Source: Maniola hyperantus (taxonomy: Eukaryota; Arthropoda; Insecta; Lepidoptera; Nymphalidae). From it: DNA of 64,000 nucleotides. Location of the stretch: positions 2,458,492-2,522,491 of the forward strand of contig NC_048560.1 in the NCBI RefSeq assembly GCF_902806685.2, given 5' to 3'. Under the pieces are notes generated by a model that ran no database searches, was not told where the DNA came from, and saw only the letters and a list, made by a program, of their open reading frames with translations. Numbering within the stretch: position 1 is the stretch's first letter; every line of letters begins with the position of its first letter. The translations under genes were made by a program, and so were the position numbers. Shown here in pieces: positions 30,231-40,745 of the stretch.

Positions 30231-30235
30231 TATAT

Positions 30236-30655
30236 TTACAAAAAATATACGCCGTCCAAATGGTCATTTATGGGCATTGTGCCCAAAACACTGGCGCTAT
30301 TACCTCGCTGAACGGCAAGGCTCAACCGTTGAGCGAAATAAGCACCAGCTCTTGGGTCACCAGACGCGTGGATCAGCTTTTGGGACACGACGTTTATAAA
30401 AGCTTTCGTGTCCGATGACCATGGGCCCAGAGTCTCAAACGCAAGCGCCGCAAATACATAGTCCTTACTAATGACTGAGTATTTACGGCGCTTAAGCTCT
30501 TGAGCTGACTCGCCTGCTGCAGCCGCTTTTTGGCACGTGCCCGATAAATGGGACGCTGCCAACGTGTCGACGCAGGTCGCATCCCACACCAGCGCACGCC
30601 CCATCGACCATGGTACTATATAGTCATCCCATCTGGCCTCTTGCCGTCATCCCTG
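30236..30655 (-). pseudogene. Degraded retroelement C-terminal region
   Basis: From 30604 to 30236 the minus frame reads MGRALVWDATCVDTLAASHL, YVFAALAFETLGPWSSD, DPRAGAYFAQRLSLAVQRGN and SASVLGT. The VWDxTxxDTLA...FETxGPW...RAGxYFxQRxSxAxQRGNAAS pattern is familiar from proteins downstream of reverse transcriptase in many invertebrate retroelements. Just upstream (about 30655-30605) DDGKRPDGMT is in another frame from VPWSMGRALVWD, so there is a frameshift. 5'-truncated. Confidence 0.6.
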
Positions 30656-31160
30656 AACAATTACTTAATTAATTTCTGAGAACATCCCAATATACATACC
30701 TATAACACACGAGTAGATATCCCTAACAGGTCGATTATTAGAATCCCAATTGTTGTGATTGGCTGAATTTGTGCTATTCTTGTTGCAACAATGCATTGTA
30801 GCCAATAGCGAGCGAGCGTCAACCAATCAGAGGTGATTGCGATCGTGACATTGTAGCTGTCATTCTACCGCAATCGAGCAGTCTATTGCATCATGCGTGG
30901 TGAATAGAAGTCTTTGCGATTTACCTACACTTTAATTCGGCATTCGCAGTAAATACCAAAGCAGCTTTTCATTCAAATTCAGTGTATTTTATTGGCTATT
31001 CAATAGTTTATCAGAGTTAGTGCAGAGAGCCCATTTAGTACGGAGCGTATTTCTGAGTACATAATCGGATAACGCTTTGAGTGAAATATCTCTTCAGCAC
31101 GCTTTAATTCCAATTTAGTTCGTTCAATTGAATTAATTGGTAATGGTAGCGCTTTATATT
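30656..31160. other. Unassigned, with CCAAT-rich block
   Basis: 30757-30835 holds CCAAT-type motifs in both orientations (GTGATTGGCTG, TAGCCAATAG, CAACCAATCAGAGG). It may be part of a MITE; no gene start near it. Confidence 0.35.
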
Positions 31161-31164
31161 CCAT

Positions 31165-31375
31165 CAGTACTCATATTATAAATTCCTCCTCCTCCTCCTC
31201 CTCCTTCAATTACGTCGCAACGGAGCAATGGATTGACGTGATTTTTTGCATGGGTATAGATAAAGATCTGGAGAGTGACATAGGCTACTTTTTATCCCGG
31301 AAAATCAAAGAGTTCCCGTGAGATTTAAAAAAAACCTAATTCCAAGCAGAAGAAGGTCGCGGGCATGCTAACTTA
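31165..31375 (+). mobile_element. Hel-B relative with (CCT)n
   Basis: Starts TCAGTACTCATATTATAAAT; the usual TTTG run is replaced by CCTCCTCCTCCTCCTCCT (31187-31204); then GACGTGATTTTTTGCATGGG, TATCCCGGAAAATCAAAG and a degraded terminus (GTCGCGGGCATGCTAAC). Confidence 0.75.
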
Positions 31376-31394
31376 AAAAAATATCCTAAATTAA

Positions 31395-32075
31395 AAATCA
31401 TAAAACCTTAGGGTTACACAAAAAATAGTAAATAGGCTACTTGACAATTTTTTTAAGTTGGTCTTAAATGGTTAATATTTGTCCTATTATATCAAAAAAA
31501 TTAACACTATATTTTTTTGCGCCCTAAAAACCGTAAACTTTAATTTAAAAAAATATTTTTCTTAGACAGGTGAAAACACTGTCGGCCATGTTTGGTCGAT
31601 AGATTATCTGTGCTACAGTATAACCCTCAGGGTTATACTGTTGTTTACAAATGCATGACGTCAGAGCACAGATAATCTATCGGCCAAACATGGCCGACAG
31701 TGTTTTCACCAGTCTAAGAAAAATATTTTTTTAAATTAAAGTTTTACGGTTTTTAGGGCGCAAAAAAATATAGTGTTAATTTTTTTGATATAATAGGACA
31801 AATATTAACCATTTAAGACCAACTTAAAAAAATTGTCAAGTAGCCTATTGTGGTCAAGAACTAATAATTAGTATTTTCAAATTTCGAAATAAGATAACTA
31901 TATCAAGTGGGATATCATAATATGAAAGAACTTTACCTGTGCATTCTAAAACAGATTTTTATTTATTTTTATGCATCATAGTTTTTGAATTATCGTGTAA
32001 AATGTGAAAAAAATACGACTGTAGTACGGAACCTTCGGTGCGCGAGCCTGACGCGCATTTTGCTGGTTTTTTTTA
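31395..32075 (+). mobile_element. High-copy dispersed repeat split by a fold-back element
   Basis: 31395-31430 and 31850-32075 are parts of the family seen at 44487-44915 (GGTTACACAAAAAA; GTGGTCAAGAACTAATAATT to GCGCGAGCCTGACGCGCATT) on either side of the inverted repeat. Confidence 0.7.
31431..31849. mobile_element. Large fold-back element, 184/185-bp arms
   Basis: Arms 31431-31614 and 31665-31849 differ by only two substitutions and one 1-bp indel by eye. The 50-base loop contains its own hairpin (31615-31627 with 31629-31641). Ends AATAGGCTACTTGAC. No ORF; no clear target duplication. Confidence 0.92.
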
Positions 32076-32261
32076 AAGCACTCAAGTGCCCCAAAAGGCC
32101 CATTGTCATCCGCAATACGAATGCACTGGCAATAAATAACAAACTGAATTTTCATGAGAGGCCATTTTGGTTTCCTTAATTGCTTTTTGCTATTTGTAAA
32201 GCTCTTTATTGTGGAATAATTTTAAAGGATAATTCAGTTAATTTGGTAGTTTTATATTCAA

Positions 32262-32616
32262 CTAGCTGCCCCGGCGAACTTCGTTCCACCTAACCACAGT
32301 TTAACGAAATACTACCAGTTGTTCGGCGCTTTGAAGTCGAGCGATGCCGCCGCTCGTGTAGGTATATACGTGTTCCTACGCAAATATGCAAGGGTTGTCA
32401 CAAAATTGGGATTAAAATCGCGGGGAAATCGGTGAAATTTTAGACGCTTAGAACTTAGCCTAACAGTCGATTCAAATTTTTTAAATTTTTCTCTCCGTAA
32501 GAACCATCCTCGTACTTCAAGAAAAGTTATAAAAAAAAGAATTAGCGAAATCGGTTCAGCTGTTCTCGAGATTTGCGATGAGCAACACATTTAGTGATTC
32601 ATTTTTATATTATAGA
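32262..32616 (-). mobile_element. Helitron (CTAGCTGCCCCGGCGAACTT family)
   Basis: CTAGCTGCCCCGGCGAACTT at the left, 5' end on minus TCTATAATATAAAAATGAAT. About 150 bp longer inside than the fragment at 28981 would predict. Abuts the next Helitron. Confidence 0.75.
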
Positions 32617-32801
32617 CTAGATGATGCCCGCGGCTTCACACGCGTGGATTGAGGTTTTTCGGGATAAAAAGTAGCCTTATGTCCTTCCCTGGGATGAAAG
32701 CTATCCCTGTACCAAATTTTGTCAAAATCGGTTGAACGGATGGGTAGTGAAAATCTAGCAGACAGACAAACATACTTTCGCGTTTATGATATTAGTACGG
32801 A
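32617..32801 (-). mobile_element. Hel-B Helitron
   Basis: CTAGATGATGCCCGCGGCTT to CGTTTATGATATTAGTACGGA, inserted exactly at the 5' TC of its neighbour. Confidence 0.78.
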
Positions 32802-32817
32802 AATGAAAACGATGTAT

Positions 32818-33025
32818 TCTAAATATATAAAAGGAAAAGCTGACTGACTGACCAACTGATCTAAACTACTCACAAAGCTCAAACTACTAGACGGGTCGGG
32901 CTGAAATTCAGCATGCAGATAGCTATTATGAAGTAGAGATTCAATAAGAAAACATTTTTGAATATTCAACCGCTAAGGGGGGTAAAATAGGGATTTGAAA
33001 TTACGAAGTCCCAAGCATAAGCTAG
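32818..33025 (+). mobile_element. Hel-A Helitron, hairpin damaged
   Basis: TCTAAATATATAAAAGGAAA to AGCATAAGCTAG/T; the terminal hairpin is mostly deleted (TTACGAAGTCCCAAGC). Confidence 0.8.
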
Positions 33026-33483
33026 TTTTATGTATAATTTCTTACACTTATGGTGTGCATGTTTATTTTAATTTTTAGCGTTCTACGGAACCCTCAGTCG
33101 AAAATAAATTATATTATTAAATTTAGAATTTCAGTTACTAACAACGATAATAATTCTAAACACTGTGCCATTCTAGAACAAATTAAACCAAATAGGTATC
33201 CTAGAATAGTATTGAATTATTTGATTACTCCACAACTTAGTGAAATGCCCGTCCGCAGTGCCGCCGCTTCGGCAATAAATAACAACTCCAATTTGTATGA
33301 AATTGTATGGATTTGTATGAAAGGCCATTGTTATCACGTACTGGCATTGGTTTGGTCTTGGTACTATCTATAAATTGCTCTCTACCCCTTGAATAGCTAA
33401 TGGTCTACGCCCACTATGTATCTGTACCTACCAACGTTCTATAGCGATACATCCTGTATAATTATAGATTCTAAACATCATAC
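33026..33483. other. No feature recognised
   Basis: Contains an open frame 33050-33373 with no recognisable motif and biased composition; treated as chance. Confidence 0.4.
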
Positions 33484-33846
33484 AGGCTGTAACTAGAACG
33501 CTAGCAAAAACTTAGCGTTGTAGTTATATTACCTAAACACAATCCAATCCCAATAACCATTTGCCTCATTTTGTAGATTTAGTGATTTAGGTAATATTTT
33601 TCAAAACCGCAATGTTGTATAGCATGCAAAACTGGGGTCAATGCCCCGCCCGGCTTACGGCGCGGCATCGACTCCGAGTGGCCTACTTACGCAACGTTCG
33701 TTGACCTCTAGCGTCAGTCAGATGTTTTATTTGCAATATATCGTAAACTTTTACAAAATTATAAGTTTTTTTTGTGGTATAATATTAGTAATCGTCAGTA
33801 CTATCACCTGTCTTCGTTTTTGCCAGCGTTCTGCTTACATCCCGTA
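33484..33846. mobile_element. MITE with CAGGNTGTAACNAGAACGC ends
   Basis: Left CAGGCTGTAACTAGAACGCT and right AGCGTTCTGCTTACATCCCG are inverted ends; the interior (GCCCGGCTTACGGCGCGGCA, GACCTCTAGCGTCAGTCAGA) matches the reverse of 47036-47366. Confidence 0.8.
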
Positions 33847-34054
33847 GATATAAAAGGAAAAGATGACTGACAGACTGACTGATCTATTAACGCACAGCTC
33901 AAACTACTGGATCGGGCTGACATTTGGCATGCAGATAGCTATTATGACGTAGATATCCGCTACGAAAAGATTTTTTGAAAATTAAACCCCGAAAGGGGTA
34001 TAATAGGGGTTTTATTGTGTAGTCCACGCGGACGAAGCCGCAAGCATAAGCTAG
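33847..34054 (+). mobile_element. Hel-A Helitron, shortened 5' end
   Basis: GATATAAAAGGAAAAGATGA to GCATAAGCTAG/T. Confidence 0.8.
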
Positions 34055-34707
34055 TAGAATATATTTTTATTCAAGTAAACTTTAAAAGTGCTTTTGAATC
34101 GTCGTTGAAGTGAGCCGACAGTGGGTTTTTTTAATTCATTATAGGCGCACGCTTGACCACGATCACACCTGATGGGAAGTGATGACGTGGCCTAAGATGG
34201 GACGCGTTTGCCTAGAAAGTGCTTATTCACTCTTGTTTTAAAGATACCCGGATTATAATTGGCAGGAAACACTTATCTAGGAAGAGTATTCCAGACCCTA
34301 GCCATGCGTATAAGGAATAATGACGCAAAGCGTTTCGTACGCGAAGAAGGGATGTTGATGAAATAGGGGTGGACACTCACCCGGTGTCTTGCGGTACGGT
34401 GGTAGAAAGGTGAGGTGAGGGTTGATCATGATGATGCTCATCATCACAGAGCATACGTCAATATTTCACTCAAAGCTCACAAATGAAAGTGCAACGAAGC
34501 GGCGAACTAAAAGCGCACCTCTCCCTTTGTAAAGACCAAAATTATGTCAAATTCAGAAAATTTCTCATCAACATTTTCATCATAGAACTCGCCATTCCCA
34601 GGGGCGTTTTCATTAAATCGTTAAAATGCTGCGACCTTATCGTATGACCTAAAGCTGTGATCCAAGAACTGGAAAAATCTTTTCAGCTTAACTTAAAAAC
34701 ATCGTCG
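34055..34707. other. Unassigned, part retroelement-like
   Basis: 34125-34430 (GATCACACCTGATGGGAAGT, AAGCGTTTCGTACGCGAAGA, GACACTCACCCGGTGTCTTG) has the look of a dispersed lepidopteran retroelement fragment; no frame supports it. The rest is unrecognised. Confidence 0.35.
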
Positions 34708-34924
34708 TCAGCTTATGCTCGCGACTTCGTCCGCGTGGACTACACAAATTTCAAACTCCTATTTCACCCCCTTAAGTGCTGAATTTTCAAAAATCCTTTC
34801 TTAGAGGATGCCTACGTCATAATACCTATCTGCATGCCAAATTTCAGCCTGATCCGTCCAGTAGTTTGAGCTGTGCCTTGATAGATCAGTCAATCAGTCA
34901 GTCATCTTTTCCTTTTATATTATG
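34708..34924 (-). mobile_element. Hel-A Helitron, first of tandem pair
   Basis: CAGCTTATGCTCGCGACTTC to CTTTTCCTTTTATATTATG, same orientation as and directly abutting the next copy. Confidence 0.8.
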
Positions 34925-35151
34925 CTAGCTTATGCTCGCGACTTCGTCCGCGTGGACTACACAAATTTCAAACTACTATTTCACCCCCTAAGAGGTTGAA
35001 TTATCAAAAATCCTTTCTTAGCGGATGCGTACGTAGGATAGCTATCTGCATGCCAAATTTCAGCCCGATCCGTCCAGTAGTTTGAGCTGTGCGTTGATAG
35101 ATCAGTCAATCAGTCAGTCAGTCAGCCACCTTATCCTTTTATATATTTAGA
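34925..35151 (-). mobile_element. Hel-A Helitron, second of tandem pair
   Basis: CTAGCTTATGCTCGCGACTT to CCTTTTATATATTTAGA, complete. Confidence 0.85.
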
Positions 35152-35439
35152 TTTAGATAAGTCCTGAAATCTGTCTATCCATCGATGGCTACAGTCTATG
35201 CAATGATCAGATAGCGTAAAGAGAAATGTTTTCACTAAGCCGCAATATGTTAGACTCCAGAGATCGACAGCTGTTTACTTGTAATACATCACGTCAATAC
35301 GGATATTGTTTTCATTAATCTCTGGTATCTTTGTGTTATGGCGAGGCGATGTATCTGTGATCTTTATGGTCCAAGATCTCGGTGTCGCCAGACGTTAGGT
35401 ACTTATTTTCTGAAAAACTAAATGTGTGTGATAGTGCTA

Positions 35440-35860
35440 GAGAGGTTACGGCGTTTACGCACTCATTCAATCCGTCCGTGTCAAATACGTTCCGAAGTTG
35501 TCATAGAACTATTTGTATGGTAGCTTATATGACATAATATGACGTAGATATTTTTATATCCGTATTTTCACGGATTCGGATTGAGTGCGTGATCGCTCTT
35601 AGAGTGTTTGCGCATTCATCCGTGATTTTACGGATCCGTGAAAAAATACGAATTGAATGTACATGTATATTTGTATGATGGCCACTTCGAATAATCACGC
35701 ATACGAACCGAATACGGATGAGTGCACAAACACCCTTACGCACTACGTCCGATCTGAATTCGTATAAATACGTTACATTGAATTATTTGTTTGGTAGTTT
35801 AGATCCGACTTCCGTCATCCGATTACTCTCCGTCATCCGTGAATAAAAATGTTCGGACTG
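35440..35860. mobile_element. Complex repeat with nested CCGTCATCCG / CGTATTTTCACGGAT motifs
   Basis: Multiple inverted blocks (GTATTTTCACGGATTCGGAT and ATCCGTGAAAAAATACG; GTTTACGCACTCATTC) suggest a fold-back MITE. Related sequence at 49130-49470. Boundaries approximate. Confidence 0.5.
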
Positions 35861-36648
35861 AAATAGACGTACTTTTTGTATGAACGCTTTCACAAAAGCG
35901 GTTCAATTAAATCGGCTGCAGCCGAAAACCGATTCCGATTGTTGAATTAAAATCGCACCTCTAGTTGGTGAAAGCACGGATCCTGTAATGTGCCATATAT
36001 TCAGATAAAGGCCTTTCCAGGTGATAACGCGCGAAATAAAAGAAATGTTAAAGTTAAATCTACCGGAACAGAATAATGAGATTCGAAATCCTTTTTCTTT
36101 TGATAAGAAAGTGTACTGCTAAAGTGTTTAGATAATATATCTACGCTATGTATAAGCTATACAAAGTTAGTTTTAGTTTGGTTTTAGTATACCTACGCAA
36201 AAACCAAATCACCTGTAGAATATTTTTACAAAAAGAATAATTTTTTATTTATGAATTATTACCAGAATTTATTACCAGAATTTATTACCAGAATTTTTAC
36301 AATATATATACAACATACTAAAAAAACATTTAATGAAAATTCACGAAGTTATTAGCTTTGTTGTGTTGAGTCGTTGTCCTCGAAAAACATGGTCACCCTC
36401 AATCAAGCGGCTGTGAGCGAACGGGACGGCTAGCGTCGATCGTGCGCGCTCCCACTCGGGCGGCTTGAATCAGCTGGTGCATGCGGTCATTCAACTAGGT
36501 GTTCAAACTGGCAGCATTTTAAAGTATATTTTGGTCAAAATATAACCCGTTGCAAAAATGATTGCAATCGATTCTGTTACTGATTCCGAACAAACTACTT
36601 TCAGGTTTTGCGTATATTAAAACTAAAGTTGTATATCTAAATTCTAAT
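35861..36648. other. Unassigned; GC-rich patch at 36380-36500
   Basis: A tandem triplet of TTATTACCAGAAT (36251-36290) and a GC-rich patch (GAACGGGACGGCTAGCGTCG) in AT-rich surroundings; no coding frame across it. Confidence 0.35.
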
Positions 36649-36959
36649 ATCACCATGATGAACCCATAGCTGGATCACTACGGAGCACGGGTCTCCTCTC
36701 AGTATGAAAAGGGTTTGGCCATAGTCCACCACGCTGGCCAAGTGCGGATTGGCGGACTTCATACACCTATAAGAACATTATGGAGAAATCTCAGGCATGC
36801 AGGTCTCCTCACGATGTTTTCCTTCACCGATAAAGCGAGTGATATTTAATTTCAATTAAAACACACATATTTCTGAAAAGTTAGAGGTGCGTGCGCGGGA
36901 GCGAACACCCGACCTCGCGAATAGGAGGCGGGTGTAGTAACCACTAGGCTGTCACGGCT
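36649..36959 (-). mobile_element. SINE-1, diverged
   Basis: CATGATGAACCCATAGCTGG to the tRNA head (CCTAGTGGTTACTACACC on minus). Confidence 0.82.
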
Positions 36960-36966
36960 AACAGAT

Positions 36967-37050
36967 AATTAAATCATCATCATCATCATCATCATCAACC
37001 GATATACGTCCACTGCTGGACATAGGTCTCTTGTAGGGATACTTGGACCT
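36967..37050 (-). mobile_element. RTE-like LINE tail fragment
   Basis: ATCATCATC run (36973-36996) then CAACCGATATACGTCCACTG and CATAGGTCTCTTGTAGGG, the inverted 3' end of the RTE family. Confidence 0.65.
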
Positions 37051-37486
37051 CCTATAAGAGAATATAATTAAATACACGCAATTAATTAAAGTGATCGCCA
37101 GTGTAACGGGGTGCAAAAGTGTTATTAAAATGGTAATTTGCGACCCTTGACTTATTATATTACTTCGTAAGGACAGGGCCATTGAACAAGCAAAATCACT
37201 CAAGCAAAGACTCATTGGCCCTAAAATGTTTATTTAGCACCAATGCAACCCCAGTGACGTCTGGATTTCAAACGGGTCGTTCATTAGTATCTAAGGGGTG
37301 GCGCTGATTTATTTGGTTCCAAAACCGCGAAAAATTTTGTTCGCTTGGGCATATCTTGTCATTTATATCGATGTTTGCGACCCTCTTTGCCATTCTATTC
37401 AGGTCGGTGAAAGGAAAATTAATTATCTAGTTATAGTTAATTTTATGAGTTTTATGGTATAGTTCAATAAGCTTTTCATCTTTTTA
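37051..37486. other. No feature recognised
   Basis: No supported exon or repeat end. Confidence 0.4.
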
Positions 37487-37640
37487 GGGTTCCGTATCTT
37501 CATAGAAAAAAGGAACCCTTATAGGATCACTTCGTCGTCTGTCTATCTGTCGTGCCTGTCAAGATCCGTCAAGGGTATCAAAACCTACTACTTCCCGTTG
37601 ACTTAGAATCATGAAATTTGGCAGGTAGCATACGCCTTAT
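37487..37640 (+). mobile_element. High-copy dispersed repeat fragment
   Basis: AGGGTTCCGTATCTTCATAG, GAACCCTTATAGGATCACTT, CCCGTTGACTTAGAATCATG. Confidence 0.6.
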
Positions 37641-37692
37641 ACTATGTATCTTCCATATACCTTCTTGTAAATAAATAAAAATAAAATAAAAA

Positions 37693-37975
37693 TCTTTTTT
37701 TTTCGAATAAACTTTTACAAGTACTTACGAATAGTCGGATGCATCTACCACTGGTTCGGAATGCCTTTCCTACCGAGAAGAACCAGCAAGAAACTCGGCG
37801 GTTGCTCTTTTCAAATATCTGATATAGATAGGTACAAGATTATGCCATGTATAAAATAGTATTTGCAGTCTTGTGCGTCGCCGGAACGAGCTGCAGGTCA
37901 AATCCACGCTCTTTTATCATTTAGATAATCTTCAATTGTGTAATATGCTTTTTTTAGGAGCAATCATCTCGAGTA
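37693..37975 (-). mobile_element. CR1/L2-like LINE 3' end
   Basis: Inverted copy of 12780-13045: 3' UTR (CGAATAGTCGGATGCATCTA) plus the last codons of the ORF (complement of YYTIEDYLNDKRAW near 37960-37908). Confidence 0.78.
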
Positions 37976-38370
37976 ATAAAACGATTTATGTACATTAAAA
38001 TATAACTTACCTACCTAATTAGCAAATTTCAATCGGAGAAAGCATCTAGACTCTAGAATCTAGATTGATAACAATGCTTCCTCCGATAGCCTAAAACATT
38101 TTTTTTTTAAATTTTTGTCTGTCTGTCTGTTCGTGCACACTTCACCCTAAAACTGCTCAATGGATTTGAACCACTACCATAGGTACCGGCTATGCCGGTC
38201 GCCCCCACCCCGATTGCCATCTCGACCTGTCGCGTACTATACAAGCAATATACCCACAGTAATAATCCCTCTTTCAAAAAAAGGGGGTGTTCCTGTCCTA
38301 ATTTAAGTCCATTACTAAAATTGCTACGCTTTACTAATTATAGTCTGAAATGCTTCAAAGTCTGAAGCGT
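37976..38370. other. Short repeat scraps
   Basis: 38206-38250 is the end of a GATTGCCATCTCGACCTGTC-type MITE; 38030-38092 forms an imperfect hairpin around CTAGACTCTAGAATCTAG. Confidence 0.4.
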
Positions 38371-38443
38371 TAGGACTTGAGGTGGGACCATTTCACAGGT
38401 AGCATGTGAAAAATCATATTATGATGGCCTTTTCATATGAAAT
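38371..38443 (+). repeat. Single diverged piece of the 51-60 kb satellite monomer
   Basis: GGACCATTTCACAGGTAGCATGTGAAAAATCA and GGCCTTTTCATATG follow the same order as the monomer's ACCAATTCACAGCTAGCATG...GCCTTTTCATATG, with several mismatches. It lies 13 kb from the array. Confidence 0.65.
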
Positions 38444-38484
38444 GAAATGAAATAGTTTATTTGTGTATATATATGGTATAATAT

Positions 38485-38528
38485 TCTCTGTTTAGTCTCT
38501 GATACTAGTATCAGAGACTAAACAGAGA
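38485..38528. repeat. Perfect 44-bp palindrome
   Basis: Bases 38485-38506 are the exact reverse complement of 38507-38528, centred on ACTAGT, with no spacer. No flanking element identified. Confidence 0.95.
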
Positions 38529-38567
38529 CAATAACCAATGTATAATATGTTACAAACACTTTTTAAG

Positions 38568-38855
38568 GTTTGCGTGCCCGAAGGGTGCCAACGGGACCCT
38601 AAGCTTCAAGCAGCTGTGCATCCGTCCGTCCGTCCGTCCATCCATCCGTCCATTCGTCTGTCAGTGGGCTGTATCTCGTGAACCGTAATAGGTAGAGAGC
38701 TGAAATTTTCACAGAATGTGTATTTTAATTGCCGCTATAACAACAAATAATAAAAATTTCAAAATGGCCGCCATGAAAATGAAAAAAAAGTGTTGTTTCT
38801 TGTACGATAAGTACGACACCCTTTGCATGCGAGGCCGACTCGCACTTGTCTGATT
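38568..38855 (-). mobile_element. Dispersed repeat (GTTCCGTAC relative), inverted
   Basis: CCCGAAGGGTGCCAACGGGA, a TCCG microsatellite (38627-38660), GGGCTGTATCTCGTGAACCG and GCCGACTCGCACTTG; the reverse of the 1444-1668 family, with an added ATGGCCGCCATG palindrome. Confidence 0.6.
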
Positions 38856-39205
38856 TATTGTTTTAGATAGATAGATAGGTAGATAGAAATACTTTATTGC
38901 ACACAAAAAATATTACATAACATGACGAAAACAAAGAACTAAAAATAAAAAAAATAAAAATTGTTTTATCGAGTTTCAAACCACAACGGTACTAAAAAAG
39001 TTTTTACTTCAATAATAATTTCGCTAAATGAAAACTATCTAAAAGAAGCTGTAATTCCCATCACTATTTGGGACTGAAATTTACGATGAAATTAGGTTAA
39101 AATGTAACCTAGTAGGTATTCACTAAGGTACCCGAGTTGAGGTTTAATTATCACGATGTATTTTACATTGGACTAACTTAATTTTAACTTGAGTCTGTTT
39201 TATTC

Positions 39206-39521
39206 CATCATCATCATCAAGATCAACCCATCGCCGATTCACTATAGAGCACGGGTCTCCTCGCAGAGTGAGAAGGGTTTTGGCCATAGTGTACCACACT
39301 GGCCGTGTGCGGATTGGTAGACTACACACACCTTTGAGAACATTATGGAGAACTCTCAGGCATGCAGGTTTCCTCACGATGTTTTCCTTCACCGTTAAAG
39401 CAAATGAAATTTAATTACTTAAAACGCACATAACATTGAAAAGTGAGAGGTGTGTGCCCGGGATCGAACCCCCGACCTCCGATTAGAAGGCGGACGTCCT
39501 AACCACTAGGCTATCACAGCT
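39206..39521 (-). mobile_element. SINE-1
   Basis: CATCATCATC tail, body, and tRNA head with GGTTCGATCCC near 39470-39455 on minus. Confidence 0.88.
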
Positions 39522-39550
39522 TTCTTATTTAAGGCCGTAAAAATTTCACT

Positions 39551-39688
39551 TACCGCCGTACTCAGAGTCGCTAAATCGTTACTTAAGTTTAGTTAAAACG
39601 AGACAGAGCTCTATCTCTCACATAAATCTGTCACGTTTGAACTCAATCTTATTAAGTAACGATTAGCTACTCTGAGTACGGCGGTTAG
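39551..39688. mobile_element. Palindromic MITE, intact
   Basis: CCGCCGTACTCAGAGTCGCT / AGCTACTCTGAGTACGGCGG ends; same family as 26033-26160. Confidence 0.85.
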
Positions 39689-39689
39689 T

Positions 39690-39912
39690 AACTTTTAGTA
39701 TTTTCAATTTTCAAAGTAAGATAACTATACTTACCAAGTGGGGTGTCATATATTATTATGAAAGGGGTTTACTTGTATATTCTAAAACAGGTTTTTATTT
39801 ATTTTTATGCATCATCGTTTTTGATTTATATCATGCAAAATGTCGAAAAAAAATCCCGAGTACGGAACCCTCGGTGCGCGAGTCTGATGCGCGCTTGGCC
39901 GGATTTTTTTTA
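39690..39912 (+). mobile_element. High-copy dispersed repeat, 3' part
   Basis: TTAGTATTTTCAATTTTCAA, AGTGGGGTGTCATAT, GTACGGAACCCTCGGTGCGC and GCGCTTGGCCGGATTTTTTT. Confidence 0.7.
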
Positions 39913-40028
39913 AAATATGCACAACGTGCATGGATGTGGCTGGATGAGGAAGGCTGAGGACCGGGTGAGGTGGCGCTCTATAGGGAAGGCCTATGTCCAA
40001 CAGTGGACTTCCACAGGCTGATGATGAT
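39913..40028 (+). mobile_element. RTE-like LINE tail fragment
   Basis: GGTGGCGCTCTATAGGGAAGGC and CCTATGTCCAACAGTGGACTTC followed by GATGATGATG, the 3' end of an RTE-like element. Confidence 0.6.
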
Positions 40029-40510
40029 GTATGTATGTATGTATGTATGTATATACTTTATTGCACCACAGAAACACAAATGACAGGTTACAAAAAGAAA
40101 TCTTAATAAGTAGGTACAAAAAGGCGGTCTTATCGCTAAATAGCGATCTCTTCCAGACAACCTTAACGCTAGGGAAAAAACGAACAAATGGACAATGGGA
40201 GGTGGTGTAAAATAAACCTAAATACCAATAGGTAAATAAACTAAACCATATAATAAGAATATAAAATACATATTGTTAATACACTAATACATACAAATAA
40301 AATATAATAGACATACATAAGACTACATAGATATATACACACATATAGATTTAAATAATAAACTATGCCGTTACTGATGATAGCAAAGAGATAGGTCATG
40401 ATCTTTGACGTCAATTTTAAATTTGTTAAGGGATTCAGCACGATGGATTTGCGAGGGAAGCTCGTTCCATAAACAGATAGCAGTGACCGTGAAGGAATTC
40501 CTAAAGTATT
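40029..40510 (-). mobile_element. LINE 3' end with ORF C-terminus
   Basis: On minus, 40500-40372 encodes pieces FRNSFTVTAICLWNELPSQI and HRAESLNKFKIDVKDH, the WNxLP ... FK C-terminus typical of Jockey/CR1-group reverse transcriptases; the tail is (TACA)n at 40027-40050. Confidence 0.7.
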
Positions 40511-40745
40511 TGATGATGATGATGAAGCACAACGTGCGACATGTACGTAAAAAATCTTTGCTGCAAAGGGAATATTAATTTATTGGAATGGTGCCAAGAC
40601 AGGCAGGCCGGACGTGTAAGTCCCTGTCCGTCAACATAAGGACAGAAATGGCTGCAAGCCAGGCAAGGCACTGAATGTTTTTAAAAACCTTTTTTGACGT
40701 CCAATTAATCTAGCAAGTTGTTTTTTTATTTTATTTTATTAATAA

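Noticed and set aside
30757..30835. CCAAT-box promoter
   Set aside because: Motifs are clustered in both orientations without a downstream gene; more likely part of a repeat.
33050..33373. 107-codon plus-strand frame
   Set aside because: No recognisable motif, no splice context, low-complexity composition.
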